DNA of 64,000 nt from Phyto melanocephala (Eukaryota; Arthropoda; Insecta; Diptera; Rhinophoridae), in contig OW799234.1 in NCBI GenBank assembly GCA_941918925.1, positions 68,629,043 to 68,693,042 on the forward strand. Direction: 5' to 3'. Positions 1 to 12,171 of the stretch are shown here, piece after piece. How positions within the stretch are numbered: position 1 is the first letter of the stretch; each line of letters opens with the position of its first letter. The translations under genes and the position numbers were made by a program. The notes beneath the pieces were generated by a model that searched no databases, was not told where the DNA came from, and saw only the letters and a list, made by a program, of their open reading frames with translations.

Positions 1-1588
1 CCATGATGAGTAGATTCCAGAAATATATAGTATATGTCAGGATTCAATCCTGGATTCGAGAAATTAATTTTTGAAAATTTGAAAAATTAAGGCACATATA
101 TGGAATTTTTAAGTGAAAAAAAGTGGTATTTGGAAAAGACATGAATGAGGTCACCGGCAGAGTGGGAGTAGCCCATGATGAGTAGATTCCAGAAATATAT
201 AGTATATGTCAGGATTCAATCCTGGATTCGAGAAATTAATTTTTGAAAATTTGAAAAATTAAGGCACATATATGGAATTTTCAAGTGAAAAAAAGTGGTA
301 TTTGGAAAAGACATGAATGAGGTCACCGGCAGAGTGGGAGTAGCCCATGATGAGTAGATTCCAGAAATATATAGTATATGTCAGGATTCAATCCTGGATT
401 CGAGAAATTAATTTTTGAAAATTTGAAAAAATCAATGCACATATATGTGATTTTCAAGTCGTTCCAATTGGTATTTAGAGAAGACATGAATGAGGTCACC
501 GGCAGAGTGGGAGTAGCCCATGATGAGTAGATTCCAGAAATATATAGTATATGTCAGGATTCAATCCTGGATTCGAGAAATTAATTTTTGAAAATTTGAA
601 AAAATCAATGCACATATATGTGATTTTCAAGTCGTTCCAATTGGTATTTAGAGAAGACATGAATGAGGTCACCGGCAGTGTGGGAGTAGCCCATGATGAG
701 TAGATTCCAGAAATATATAGTATATGTCAGGATTCAATCCTGGATTCGAGAAATTAATTTTTAAAAATTTGAAAAATTAAGGCACATATATGGAATTTTC
801 AAGTGAAAAAAAGTGGTATTTGGAAAAGACATGAATGAGGTCACCGGCAGAGTGGGAGTAGCCCATGATGAGTAGATTCCAGAAATATATAGTATATGTC
901 AGGATTCAATCCTGGATTCGAGAAATTAATTTTTGAAAATTTGAAAAATTAAGGCACCTATATGGAATTTTTAAGTGAAACAAAGTGGTATTTGGAAAAG
1001 ATATGAATGAGGTCACCGGCAGAGTGGGAGTAGCCCATGATGAGTAGATTCCAGAAATATATAGTATATGTCAGGATTCAATCCTGGATTCGAGAAATTA
1101 ATTTTTGAAAATTTGAAAAATTAAGGCACATATATGGAATTTTTAAGTGAAAAAAAGTGGTATTTGGAAAAGACATGAATGAGGTCACCGGCAGAGTGGG
1201 AGTAGCCCATGATGAGTAGATTCCAGAAATATATAGTATATGTCAGGATTCAATCCTGGATTCGAGAAATTAATTTTTGAAAATTTGAAAAATTAAGGCA
1301 CATATATGGAATTTTCAAGTGAAAAAAGTGGTATTTGGAAAAGACATGAATGAGGTCACCGGCAGAGTGGGAGTAGCCCATGATGAGTAGATTCCAGAAA
1401 TATATAGTATATGTCAGGATTCAATCCTGGATTCGAGAAATTAATTTTTGAAAATTTGAAAAATTAAGGCACATATATGGAATTTTTAAGTGAAAAAAAG
1501 TGGTACTTGGAAAAGACATGAATGAGGTCACCGGCAGAGTGGGAGTAGCCCATGACGAGTAGATTCCAGAAATATATAGTATATGTCA
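1..1588 (+). repeat. Satellite array, 172-bp monomer, forward part
   Basis: Monomers start at 1, 173, 345, 518, 691, 863, 1035, 1207 and 1378, followed by a 39-base partial unit from 1550. The period is therefore 172, with 173 in units 3-4 and 171 in one unit. The array already runs at base 1, so it continues to the left. Each unit carries an odd dyad, AGGATTCAATCCT, and an AT-rich dyad ATATATAGTATAT. Units differ by only a few bases except the two subtype-B units at 345-690. No reading frame is maintained through the monomers. A unit length near one nucleosome repeat is common in heterochromatic and centromeric satellites, but a centromeric role here is only a guess. Confidence 0.97.
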
Positions 1589-1600
1589 TAGTATACTCCC
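1585..1600. other. Satellite inversion junction
   Basis: The forward array breaks off after ATATGTCA at 1581-1588, 39 bases into a monomer. Within about five bases the reverse-complement array starts with ACTCCCGCTCTGCC. Convergent arrays therefore meet with almost no spacer, so 1-1588 and 1594-3180 are inverted repeats of each other. The junction could be a real inversion breakpoint or a misassembly, since such palindromes are hard to assemble. Confidence 0.9.
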
Positions 1601-4091
1601 GCTCTGCCGGTGACCTCATTCATGTCTTTTCCAAATACCACTTTTTTTCACTTGAAAATTCCATATATGTGCCTTAATTTTTCAAATTTTTAAAAATTAA
1701 TTTCTCGAATCCAGGATTGAAGCCTGACATATACTATATATTTCTGGAATCTACTCATCATCGGCTACTCCCACTCTGCCGGTGACCTCATTCATGTCTT
1801 TTCCAAATACCACTTTTTTTCACTTAAAAATTCCATATATGTGCCTTAATTTTTCAAATTTTCAAAAATTAATTTCTCGAATCCAGGATTGAATCCTGAC
1901 ATATACTATATATTTCTGGAATCTACTCATCATGGGCTACTCCCACTCTGCCGGTGACCTCATTCATGTCTTTTCCAAATACCACTTTTTTTCACTTGAA
2001 AATTCCATATATGTGCCTTAATTTTTCAAATTTTCAAAAATTAATTTCTCGAATCCAGGATTGAATCCTGACATATACTATATATTTCTGGAATCTACTC
2101 ATCATGGGCTACTCCCACTCTGCCGGTGACCTCATTCATGTCTTTTCCAAATACCACTTTTTTTCACTTGAAAATCACATATATGTGCCTTAATTTTTCA
2201 AATTTTCAAAAATTAATTTCTCGAATCCAGGATTGAATCCTGACATATACTATATATTTCTGGAATCTACTCATCATGGGCTACTCCCACTCTGTCGGTG
2301 ACCTCATTCATGTCTTTTCCAAATACCACTTTTTTTCACTTAAAAATTCCATATATGTGCCTTAATTTTTAAAATTTTCAAAAATTGATTTCTCGAATCC
2401 AGGATTGAATCCTGACATATACTATATATTTCTGGAATCTACTCATCATGGGCTACTCCCACTCTGTCGGTGACCTCATTCATGTCTTTTCCAAATACCA
2501 CTTTTTTTCACTTAAAAATTCCATATATGTGCCTTAATTTTTCAAATTTTCAAAAATTGATTTCTCGAATCCAGGATTGAATCCTGACATATACTATATA
2601 TTTCTGGAATCTACTCATCATGGGCTACTCCCACTCTGCCGGTGACCTCATTCATGTCTTTTCCAAATACCACTTTTTTTCACTTGAAAATTCCATATAT
2701 GTGCCTTAATTTTTCAAATTTTTAAAAATTAATTTCTCGAATCCAGGATTGAATCCTGACATATACTATATATTTCTGGAATCTACTCATCATGGGCTAC
2801 TCCCACTCTGCCGGTGACCTCATTCATGTCTTTTCCAAATACCACTTTTTTTCACTTAAAAATTCCATATATGTGCCTTAATTTTTCAAATTTTCAAAAA
2901 TTAATTTCTCGAATCCAGGATTGAATCCTGACATATACTATATATTTCTGGAATCTACTCATCATGGGCTACTCCCACTCTGCCGGTGACCTCATTCATG
3001 TCTTTTCCAAATACCACTTTTTTTCACTTGAAAATTCCATATATGTGCCTTAATTTTTCAAATTTTCAAAAATTAATTTCTCGAATCCAGGATTGAATCC
3101 TGACATATACTATATATTTCTGGAATCTACTCATCATGGGCTACTCCCACTCTGCCGGTGACCTCATTCATGTCTTCTCAAAATACCAATTGGAACGACT
3201 TGAAAATCACATATATGTGCATTGATTTTTTCAAATTTTCAAAAATTAATTTCTCGAATCCAGGATTGAATCCTGACATATACTATATATTTCTGGAATC
3301 TACTCATCATGGGCTACTCCCACTCTGCCGGTGACCTCATTCATGTCTTTTCCAAATACCACTTTTTTTCACTTAAAAATTCCATATATGTGCCTTAATT
3401 TTTCAAATTTTCAAAAATTAATTTCTCGAATCCAGGATTGAATCCTGACATATACTATATATTTCTGGAATCTACTCATCATGGGCTACTCCCACTCTGC
3501 CGGTGACCTCATTCATGTCTTTTCCAAATACCACTTTTTTCACTTGAAAATTCCATATATGTGCCTTAATTTTTCAAATTTTCAAAAATTAATTTCTCAA
3601 ATCCAGGATTGAATCCTGACATATACTATATATTTCTGGAATCTACTCATCATGGGCTACTCCCACTCTGCCGGTGACCTCATTCATGTCTTCTCTAAAT
3701 ACCCATTGGAACGACTTGAAAATCACATATATGTGCATTGATTTTTTCAAATTTTCAAAAATTAATTTCTCGAATCCAGGATTGAATCCTGACATATACT
3801 ATATATTTCTGGAATCTACTCATCATGGGCTACTCCCACTCTGCCGGTGACCTCATTCATGTCTTTTCCAAATACCACTTTTTTTCACTTAAAAATTCCA
3901 TATATGTGCATTGATTTTTTCAAATTTTCAAAAATTAATTTCTCGAATCCAGGATTGAATCCTGACATATACTATATATTTGTGGAATCTACTCATCATG
4001 GGCTACTCCCACTCTGCCGGTGACCTCATTCATGTCTTTTCCAAATACCACTTTTTTTCACTTGAAAATCCCTTGATTTTTTCAAATTTTT
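1594..4091 (-). repeat. Satellite array, same monomer, inverted part
   Basis: From 1594 the same monomer continues as its reverse complement. Unit boundaries marked by CTACTCCC fall at about 1593, 1765, 1937, 2109, 2281, 2453, 2625, 2797, 2969, 3141, 3314, 3486, 3657, 3830 and 4003, giving 14 full units and a partial one. The last unit lacks about 13 bases around 4070 and homology stops near 4091, where ordinary AT-rich DNA begins. Subtype-B features appear in the units at 3141-3313 and 3657-3829. The units at 2109-2280 and 3830-4002 are chimeras of the two subtypes. Confidence 0.97.
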
Positions 4092-5751
4092 AATATAAAC
4101 CTACATTCAGAAACAATTTTTTTCAATTATACTCTTTTTAAAATTATGTAAATATTTATGTATATATATTTTTTCTTTTTTTATTTGCTATTTTTTATTT
4201 ATTTAAAAGAAAAGTATTTTTGTCATTTTCAAAAGTACTTTTACAGTATGTGGAACGTATCTTAACATATGTGTAGGACGTATTTAACTGACGAATTTAT
4301 CTTCACACCCTTAATGTTTTGCAACCATAGATAATAAGTAGCTAGGATCAGCACCACTATCTATGTTTCTAGCTATTAACAAATGGCTGCAGTTTATCAT
4401 ATCTTTTTAGTTTATAAATATGAAATCAGTGTTGTAAATTTTTATTTACACTGTTGTGTTAATGATGAAAACAAAAGTTAGAAAACGCTAATTTGGAATT
4501 ATCATTTCAATAGTGTAACAACATTTTAAATTTGGTGAACAACTGTGTATGTTGTATTGATGTGTCCATAGCTTCATCAGCATTGTACTGATTGTGTTTT
4601 TCTGTCTGGGTACTTGCGAGTTCCATATCTTAAGATATTGTCAAAATGGCACATTGAGACGATCGCCGAGATTTACCCTACGTTGCCACATGTAAAAAGT
4701 GAAAGTAAAAAAAAAAACCAATTTACTAACACTTTTTTACTAACACAACCACACCTTTGCTACCTGCGACTCAGCTTGCAAAGAAATTTTTAAGTAAGTA
4801 AAATTTTCACACTTACGGCAACTAAAGTGACAAGATGAAAAACAGTGTTGTCTAATACTATGTCTACATGTAACGTTTAATAGTGACTAGTGGCAACACT
4901 TAGTAAACAATTGAAGTAGTGCTATTTATTTTGAATTTATTTGAAGTTTATATGTTGACGATATTTTAAAAATGAACTTGCACTGTGCCATGTAGCCACT
5001 CAAAAAATTTTTGTGTTTAATTTTTGGAATTTTTTCTGATTTTCGTTAGTATTTAATACGTATACACTACTTTCAAGTAAATACTTGCTTGTGACAACGT
5101 TAGGATTACATTCGAATGCAACTGGACACATTACTAAAGTTCATTTTAAAGTCATCGACATATTGCAGCATATTGTCAATTGACGTCACCTTCTGGAGAG
5201 ATAACAATATCAAGAAATGATTTGCTCAATTCACAATGTTGCACATAGCGCCGTTTTGCTGTGATCAATAATGCCAATAACCCAAAAAATTTAATAAAAA
5301 GCACCTATTTGTGAAAAATTTTTTATGGTCAAACTCGTACATGATTGAATTAAAGATATCATGGTTGCTACAAGATGTTTAAGGTAAAATACTGCTTAAT
5401 TGTTGTGAAATGCAGGAATTATTAAAACCGATTAAAGTTAAAAAAATATTTATTTTTATGATTTCTTTAATCTTTCAGTGTGTGCTCTGGCTCAGGTTAG
5501 CAAATAAAAAAAATAAGAATCGATAAAAAAACCATATTTATCTACCACCTACAAAATGTTTAACTGTTTTAGCTGTAAAATACTAAATTTTAAGTACATA
5601 GATATCACACACACACACGTTTCAAAAAGTTAAATGTCGGTAGAATTATTTTATAAATTAAAAAAATCTACTTCTATTCTATTTTATATTAATTTAATTT
5701 TATATTGCGTTTAACAAAATATTTTTAAACCATTAAAGACCTTAATCTTTT
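4092..5751. other. AT-rich DNA without recognised genes
   Basis: I see no coding region or terminal-repeat element. A short (CA)n run lies at 5606-5618, and a small direct repeat TTTACTAACAC occurs twice near 4720-4745. Confidence 0.6.
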
Positions 5752-6512
5752 TATACCCTTCACCTGTGGTGCACAAAGGTATATATAGCTTTGTCATTCC
5801 GTTTGTAATTTCTACAATTTTCATTTTTGACCCCATAAAGTATATATTTTCTGAAAGCTTATGAATAGAGGAGTCGATTAAGCCCTGACCGTCTGTCCGT
5901 CTGTCCGTCTGCCCGTCTGTCCGTGTGTTGGTTGAAATCAACTTTTAGAAGCAACTATATGTTCCTCAGATCTGTACATGGTATCAATCTCTTGGAAATA
6001 TCCAGGAATGAATCGCTATTGAAATTCAGCACAATCGCCCCATAACTTTCTGAGATATGAGCAAAAAACCACGACCACCTCGTTTTTTTTCACAATTACA
6101 ACAACAACATACATACATACATACATGTAAAAAACATACCAAACAAAAAAATTACAAAAAAAAAATATTAAAAATAAGAAAAAAATAATAAAAAAAAACT
6201 ACAAAAAAAAATTTTTAAAAAAATTAAAAAAAAAATTTTAAAAAATTTTTTAAAAATTTTTCTAAAAAAATTTTTTAAAAAAATTTAAAAAAAATATAAA
6301 AAAATAATAAAATATAAATAATATATTAAATAAAATAAAATAAATTTTTTTTTGGCTCAGCTGGGATTCGATGCCACATATATTCTAACCAGTATATACA
6401 TATGCACGTATTTTATATGGGATGAATGGTGATACAAACAATTGTTATAGCATGACTACACGTTGTGAAGGGTATATAAGATTCGGCACGGCCGAATATA
6501 GCACTGTTACTT
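5752..6512 (+). mobile_element. DINE-1-like non-autonomous Helentron, full copy
   Basis: The copy begins TATACCCTTCACC and ends with GTGAAGGGTATATAAG, then the hairpin ATTCGGC-ACG-GCCGAAT, and finally ...GTTACTTGT. The two 12-base ends TATACCCTTCAC and GTGAAGGGTATA are inverted to each other. In between are the phrase GACCCCATAAAGTATATATT, a CTGTCCGT microsatellite (5888-5925) and a long A-rich core (6130-6350). Short subterminal inverted repeats, a 3' hairpin, a pyrimidine microsatellite and insertion between two Ts are established features of the DINE-1/INE-1 group of Helentron-derived elements. T flanks both ends here. It has no coding capacity. It is nearly identical to the copy at 60531-61252, so this subfamily moved recently. 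Confidence 0.85.
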
Positions 6513-6524
6513 GTTGCCTAATAG

Positions 6525-6957
6525 CATGTTCACACGGACAGCAAATTTCGAGGTTTGCTCTCTCATTCAACGTTTGCCAACGAATCTTGATTAAATCTAC
6601 AAGATTCGCTATACAAAATTTTTAAAGCGTATCTTCCTGGTTCATTTTGAATCTTGCTGCGAATCTCTAAACATTTACTATCATCTCCAATTTTGATAAC
6701 AAAAAATCGCAAATTTATCTGTACTGGCTGTCAAAAACAAAATATAAACAAAGGAAAACAAAAAAATATTGTGTGTAAAAAATTAAAAAAAATCATTGTG
6801 GAAATAAAAAATATATAGAAAAAACAAAAAGCAGCGTTAAATAATTTAACAAAAAATACAAATGTCAAAGTGAAACAAGAACTATCGTCTGAACCGCAGG
6901 GTTCACATTCGAGATTCAGAGAGCGAACCGCGAGATTCATATTGCCGTGTAAACATG
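6525..6957. mobile_element. MITE with ~45-bp imperfect terminal inverted repeats
   Basis: The left end reads CATGTTCACACGG... and the right end, reverse complemented, CATGTTTACACGG.... The match continues with gaps through a shared GCTCTCT motif for about 45 bases. The interior is AT-rich and does not code. I could not fix a target-site duplication, so the superfamily is open. It lies 12 bases beyond the Helentron copy that ends at 6512. Confidence 0.7.
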
Positions 6958-7789
6958 ACATAAGAAATATAGGTCCTATAGCACGTATGTAAATGCATTT
7001 ATCGCTTAGTTTTTTCTAATAAATCATAGTTTAGTTTTGCGATTTTTCAATGAACATACAACTTTGCTGAGCCATGTTTTCTTAACTGTGGTCAGCAAAG
7101 GGTTAAAACAAATAGCTGCTGCCATCAGTAGTTAAATGAACAAGTGAGCGAATAGTGAGTGAGCTTACGAATAGTTAAAAGAATGCTTGCCTGCATCCAA
7201 GTGTGATTGTGTAAACGAATATGTTTTATAATTAACAAGCATGAACATATTTATCAACACACATACGTATGTGTGTATTATAATGTCAACACCAACAACA
7301 ACATAATGCATACATACGTATAATTTATAAAAAATAAAACTTCTGTTTATTTTTTTTCTGCTGCTGAATTAATATACTACATACATACATACATACATAT
7401 GCAGTAAGTTTCTATGCTTCGTCAAACTTATTTATGGTTCCGCTGTTAACAATTCAAGGTCATAATGACGTTTTGATAAAGTGAAATAAAATATGAAAAA
7501 AAAAACTATTGCAAAAAAAAATAAATACTTTTTTTTTATAAAGCGTATCTGGTTTTACGCTTATTGTATTTCGTTTTATATATTTTTAATTTATTTAATT
7601 TTCTACCCGCTACACTATGTGTTTAATGACCAGTTGTTAACTTATTAAAAGGGTGGACGGACGGATAGACATACAAATAATTATTTTAGCGTTAAAATGT
7701 GTTGTTTGTTTTAAAACAATGCGAATTGTTGTTAATAGATATTTGAGCAAAAATATGTGCTCTGTAGGTTTTAATTTGAAAGAAAACAG
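6958..7789. other. AT-rich DNA with CATA microsatellite
   Basis: Nothing coding is recognised. A (CATA)n tract lies at about 7378-7397. Confidence 0.55.
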
Positions 7790-7990
7790 TTAAAATAGAG
7801 TTAGAGTCGGAGTCTTTATTGTGACCCGAAAAAAATCGTGGAATTTTAAAGATAATTTCATTCAAGTGTTGACCGAGAGTTACGGCTCTATGCTCCTTAT
7901 AGGAATGACGGGAACATATATATATTGACCGAGAGTACGCTGTATGTAATATATTTGGGGCCAATGCAAAAATAACTGGTTTTAACACCG
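7790..7990. repeat. Degenerate dispersed repeat shared with 43925-44275
   Basis: Both places share GCTCCTTATA(G/C)GA, ACCGAG(A/G)GT and GCAAAAATAA followed by a GGTTT motif in the same order, with poor conservation between. The class is unknown. Confidence 0.35.
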
Positions 7991-7993
7991 TCT

Positions 7994-8122
7994 TTATAAA
8001 GCAAAGTGTCCGGTATCACGACCTTTAATGTCTGGCAACAAAAGGTTCCTCATTATGGTTCGTTTAAGCTCGCCGTTGACGGTTATGTTCTGTTCGGCCT
8101 CATTTTTAAAGACCGGAATACC
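7994..8122 (-). pseudogene. Tc1/mariner transposase fragment (middle of the catalytic domain)
   Basis: On the minus strand 42 codons stay open and read from GIPVFKNEAEQNITVNGE to a stop at 7994. The string -NEA-(x)3-TVNGE- followed by a basic residue, then -NLLLPDI-, matches the strand-loop region between the first and second catalytic aspartates of mariner-like transposases. Neither catalytic aspartate is included. No flanking inverted repeats were found, so only an old internal scrap remains. Its sequence differs from the mariner-type copy at 9418, so it is a separate lineage. Assignment to the superfamily rests on motif resemblance, not on a search. Confidence 0.6.
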
Positions 8123-9417
8123 TATGATTTTAACAGCCTATAAATAACATCAAACAGTTAATTTTTACATGCTGAAAAAAATTCTGGGCGAAAACAGTAG
8201 ATAAATATGCATTAAACTGTTGCAGAGCCTATTGAATTGACATATTTACATCATTGTTCTTTGATGGGCTATAAGTTTTGTTGGAAGAATTTTCATATCG
8301 AATGACATGTTAAATTTAAATATTCTGGAATACCTTGCCAGACAGGCATATCTACGCCAACGGCCCATTGACCTAAATTAAATCGTAAATTTAAGTTCGG
8401 CAGACTTGACTTTTAAGACCAGTATACGGGTTTGCCTAAATTTCAGGCTGTCATTAGAAATATGTTTAAAAATACAACATAAAGTTTAAAAAGTTTCCGT
8501 CTGCAAAGAAATGTGAACGGAATTTTCGACATTTGTTATCTAATACTCATATTGGGATGCTATAATACCTAATGGATATTCAAATATAAATTAAGGGTCT
8601 GACAATTGTCAATGAATTTTTGACATTTCGTACTTTTTTGTACATTCGTAATTGTTTTACTTTTTTTTGTATATGTTTGAATACGAACACAAGTTGCTAC
8701 GCAATTATTTTTCTATGTAGAGTTAGATTAAAAACGTCGTGCTGAAATTAAGGCATACTTTTAAACTGGCATAAACATTGCAAAAATGTTTCGATTGAAT
8801 TATTTGGTCGTAATACCATGGGTTATATACAGTCTATGCGTCCTAGAATTTTTCTAGACTCTAATTTACGGATAATATTGGCAATAGTGGTCTCGAGAGA
8901 CCGATGACACAAACCATATATGGCTCAAATGGAACTAAAACATTTTTCATAGAACGGCGATTTCCGTAATACAGCTGAAGAACTTGGTTGCGATGTGAGT
9001 GTTTTTAAATGATGAATTGACAAGCAATACTGAATTAAAATAAGATGACAGTATGAGGAAATATAAAACCAACCTCTAAATTGATTACCCTTTGGAAAGA
9101 TTGTTGAGCTGAAAGTCGCATTTTCGCGTCAATGAAATCTGTGCATTTGTCAAAAAAAGTTCAATGCAAGATACAGAGCACAAAGTGTAGCACGCTCTGA
9201 CGTACACAACGCGCCATGAGCGGTGAGAGAACACATCAACTGAGTTTGAGTGCCAGGGATGACAAATTATAGTTTATTTTTAATTTTATCGATAATTATT
9301 TATGTTCTTATTGTGTATTTATTTTTTTTATATTTTTATAGAAAAAAAGTTTTAAAAAGAAGGAAATGCTTTCGTAATAAAGTTTAAAATTTTTGGCAAG
9401 AATAAAATTTTATTATA
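8123..9417. other. AT-rich DNA without recognised genes
   Basis: There is a 14-base perfect palindrome GGTCTCGAGAGACC at 8889-8902. Nothing else is supported. Confidence 0.5.
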
Positions 9418-9971
9418 AAGGGTCCGCCATCTAATGTTTTTTTTCAACTACTGCTTATTTCGTGAATGGTAACACTTAGCTCATGTCTGATTTGACAGAT
9501 AATTAGTTTTGTCCTTCCGCTGAACGAATATGTTTGTGTATACACTTGAACAACACTGGGAAATATTGCGACATTACTTTGGCCGATTTTGCAAAAAAAA
9601 ATCATCTTTTCAGATGAAGCTCATTTCGATCTTGGCGGGTATGTAAAGAAGCAAAATTGTCGCATTTGGGGCACAGAAAACCCGCACGCATACATTGAAA
9701 AGCCGATACATCCATAATGAGTCACTGTTTGGTGCGGATTTTGGTCCAGAGGCATAATTGGGCCATTTATCTTCGAAAATAAGCAAGGAGTGGCCGTAGT
9801 CAATGGCGATCGTTATCGAGCCATGTTGAACGAATTTTTGTTCACAAAAACTGAAGAGGAGGATTTTGGCAACACTCGGTTTCAACAGGACGGCACTACG
9901 TGCCACACAGAAGAAGCTACACTTTCTTTTTTATAGCATTTTCAAAAAAAAAAGTTAGTTGGCGGACCCTT
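9418..9971 (+). mobile_element. Internally deleted Tc1/mariner element with both ends
   Basis: The ends are AAGGGTCCGCCATCTAA and, inverted, AAGGGTCCGCCAACTAA. They are flanked on both sides by TA (9416-9417 and 9972-9973), the duplication typical of the Tc1/mariner superfamily. At 554 bp it is less than half of a complete element. The 5' leader shares long identity with the fragment at 55090-55257. Confidence 0.88.
9530..9936 (+). pseudogene. Mariner-like transposase pseudogene
   Basis: A start at 9530 gives MFVYTLEQHWEILRHYF, resembling the N-terminal helix of mariner-like transposases. After about twenty codons the frame jumps. The next stretch (9598-9936, another frame) has the first catalytic motif FSDEAHF with Asp at 9613-9615, then RIWGTENPHAYIEKP, VTVWCGFWSRGIIGPF, VNGDRYRAMLNEFLF and the second catalytic motif QQDGTTCHT (Asp at about 9889). 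The helix-turn-helix linker between these parts, over 100 residues, is deleted. Two adjacent in-frame stops sit at 9715-9720. The third catalytic residue and the C-terminus are absent, and the frame stops at 9934. It cannot encode an active enzyme. It lies between TA-flanked inverted repeats. Confidence 0.85.
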
Positions 9972-10059
9972 TATAAAAAAATTTTCATGAACAAAATTTG
10001 CATTTTGGTTATCGATGCAATTTATCCAATGAGTACCATCTCTTAGCTTGTGTTATTTA

Positions 10060-10356
10060 AGGCCATGACTGACTATCAGATTTAGTCGTTCGATATGTCA
10101 AAAATTGTATGTGTGTTCAGAAAATGTGATAGTGTGGACAAAAAATTCATCTGTGCGACAGATTTTTTGACAAGTGTGTCCGATTTGATAATCTTTTGGA
10201 AATTTTTAGAGTTGCTTTTTTGTTTTGCATCTTTTTTGTATGACAGTGTGGCATCCAATCACACATTCTGTTGCGATTTTCTTATGTAGGACAGAACTCC
10301 ATTAGATTTTTATTTGACATAATCGCGCGACTTTGTAGGATAGTCAGTCATGGACT
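10060..10356 (+). mobile_element. MITE, TTA target duplication (PIF/Harbinger-like), copy 1
   Basis: This 297-bp element has ends AGGCCATGACTGACTATC and, inverted, AGTCCATGACTGACTATC, with TTA directly on both sides (10057-10059 and 10357-10359). A three-base TWA duplication is the usual PIF/Harbinger signature; the superfamily call is inference. It has no coding capacity. The copy at 44337-44630 has the same ends and duplication. Confidence 0.85.
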
Positions 10357-12171
10357 TTAATGCGCAAAAAGCGTAGCATGTAGCTTGCAATGCAAAATGC
10401 GTATGAGGTAGAAAATGCGTATAATGCGATGACACGAGAACGCGTGATATGGACTTTCAGCTTTATGCGTTTTAAATTCCATAGTAACCAAACAGGTGAT
10501 ATAACAGCTAGAGAGAACTAGTAGAGGGATGACAATTCATTTGATGTTTTCGTATTAAAAAAATTTAAATTATCACAAAGAGAGAACTTTTCGAAACATT
10601 TTTTGAAGAGAGAATTAAAGATTATCTATTAAGAGAGAAGTAAACAATAGAAAAGTGTTTCATTTAGGAGTGAAATTCATTAAAAAGTTTTCCGAAAATC
10701 AAATTTATGATTAAAATTATATTTTTCAAATATGAAATCTCGAAAGTTGTATAAAGAGAGCTGCATGATAGATAGATCTCTGTGTATTAAAAATTTTTGT
10801 GTGAAATAAATAATGAGTGAGAAATTTTAATTAATTATTTACAAAACAACAAATATTTAATTTAAAAAAACACTACAACTTTAACACCTGGTTTAAGTTT
10901 TATATTTTATGAACTAATATTCTATGTAAGCTCAGAACTTAAATAAAAAAGCAAATCTCTTTGTAAGAAAATAAAAAAAAAAATAAATATAAAAAATTGC
11001 GTGACTGGAGGCGTAGCAATTTCCATTTCAACTCATAAAATCGTCATCAAATTAAATCTGGTGTATGCGACTGCAACTAGGAAATGGTAAATAAAGCAAA
11101 ATATAAAACAATTTAAAAAAAAACAGTGGCCATTTATTAAGGTTGAAGTTGTTGTATGTACGTTTAGACTCAAGGGCATATTATTTTCTTGCTATTTTTA
11201 TTTTGCAATATGCTTGAATTTCTTTTAATAAATACAGTTTTCATTTGAGACAATTCATTTTATTTCTATATAGCGCTAAGGCAGTGCAGAATGATTCCTA
11301 AGAAAAAAAAACTAAATTGCAATTAATATTTTGTTACGCATGCGTGCCTTTATGCACTTTTTCTTTAATCTTCTTTATTTTCCAGCTTCAGCCTGTAATC
11401 CAACTGCTGCCAGTATTCAGGTGTATATACTCGTATAGAGGCAATTATTATAGACTAGTAGTTTATTCTATTGGTTTATTCAAGATGAATGTGCATTCTT
11501 TCTTACGAGGTGCAAATGCCATACTCATAAAATATAAATCATTTTTATTTGTATTTGGAAAAGGGAGTTGATTTTAGATCAAAAAACAAAACCACAGAAG
11601 AAATGTGTGTGTATGTCTGTGTATATATGATGTAATTAATAGTTATTAATGGCTGAGCTAAATAAATATCTTAATAATAATTGTTTTATTATAACAAGTT
11701 TTTAGTTTTACGATTATTATTATAGTGTTGAATTAGAAAAGAATGTATACAACTGTTGTTTGCTACGTAGTACGTAATGTTGCTTAATTTTAAGGCATGT
11801 ATAGCTCTAAAGTTTTAGCTAGATTGACAGCAAGAAACTAGATTCTTAAGAAAGGACAAGGAGATCAAGTGTTCGTAAGCAGTACAGAGTTGAGCTTTCT
11901 TGTTACAAACTAGAAAACAAAGGCAAATGGGCTTTAATGTTGTTACCGTAAATTAATATAACTAACAAATGTGTTTGTGTAAAAGCGAGGATCTTAAAAG
12001 TGGCAACCCACTTTAAGGAGTCTATCGAAACTAATTTGCAACTACAAATTATAATAAGTTAAATAAAACTCAAACCGTGCAATAAATAAATTATTATTTT
12101 AAAATTCTTTAATTTTCAATTGTTATTACGATTAAAATTAACTGCGAAAAAAAGGACGTGAAAATATAATT
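10357..12171. other. AT-rich DNA without recognised genes
   Basis: No coding or terminal-repeat structure is supported. GAGAGA-type clusters occur at 10505-10760. Confidence 0.5.

Noticed and set aside
1..4091. CRISPR-like array
   Set aside because: The whole 172-bp unit is repeated with no unique spacers; it is a eukaryotic satellite.
5711..5941. Minus-strand frames over the Helentron 5' regions (also 16423-16828 and 60502-60903)
   Set aside because: They recur only because the repeats themselves recur. They read microsatellite and subterminal repeat DNA, and the family is noncoding.
9610..9906. 98-codon minus-strand frame
   Set aside because: It is the antisense of the plus-strand mariner pseudogene, whose motifs (FSDEAHF, QQDGTTCHT) are clear.
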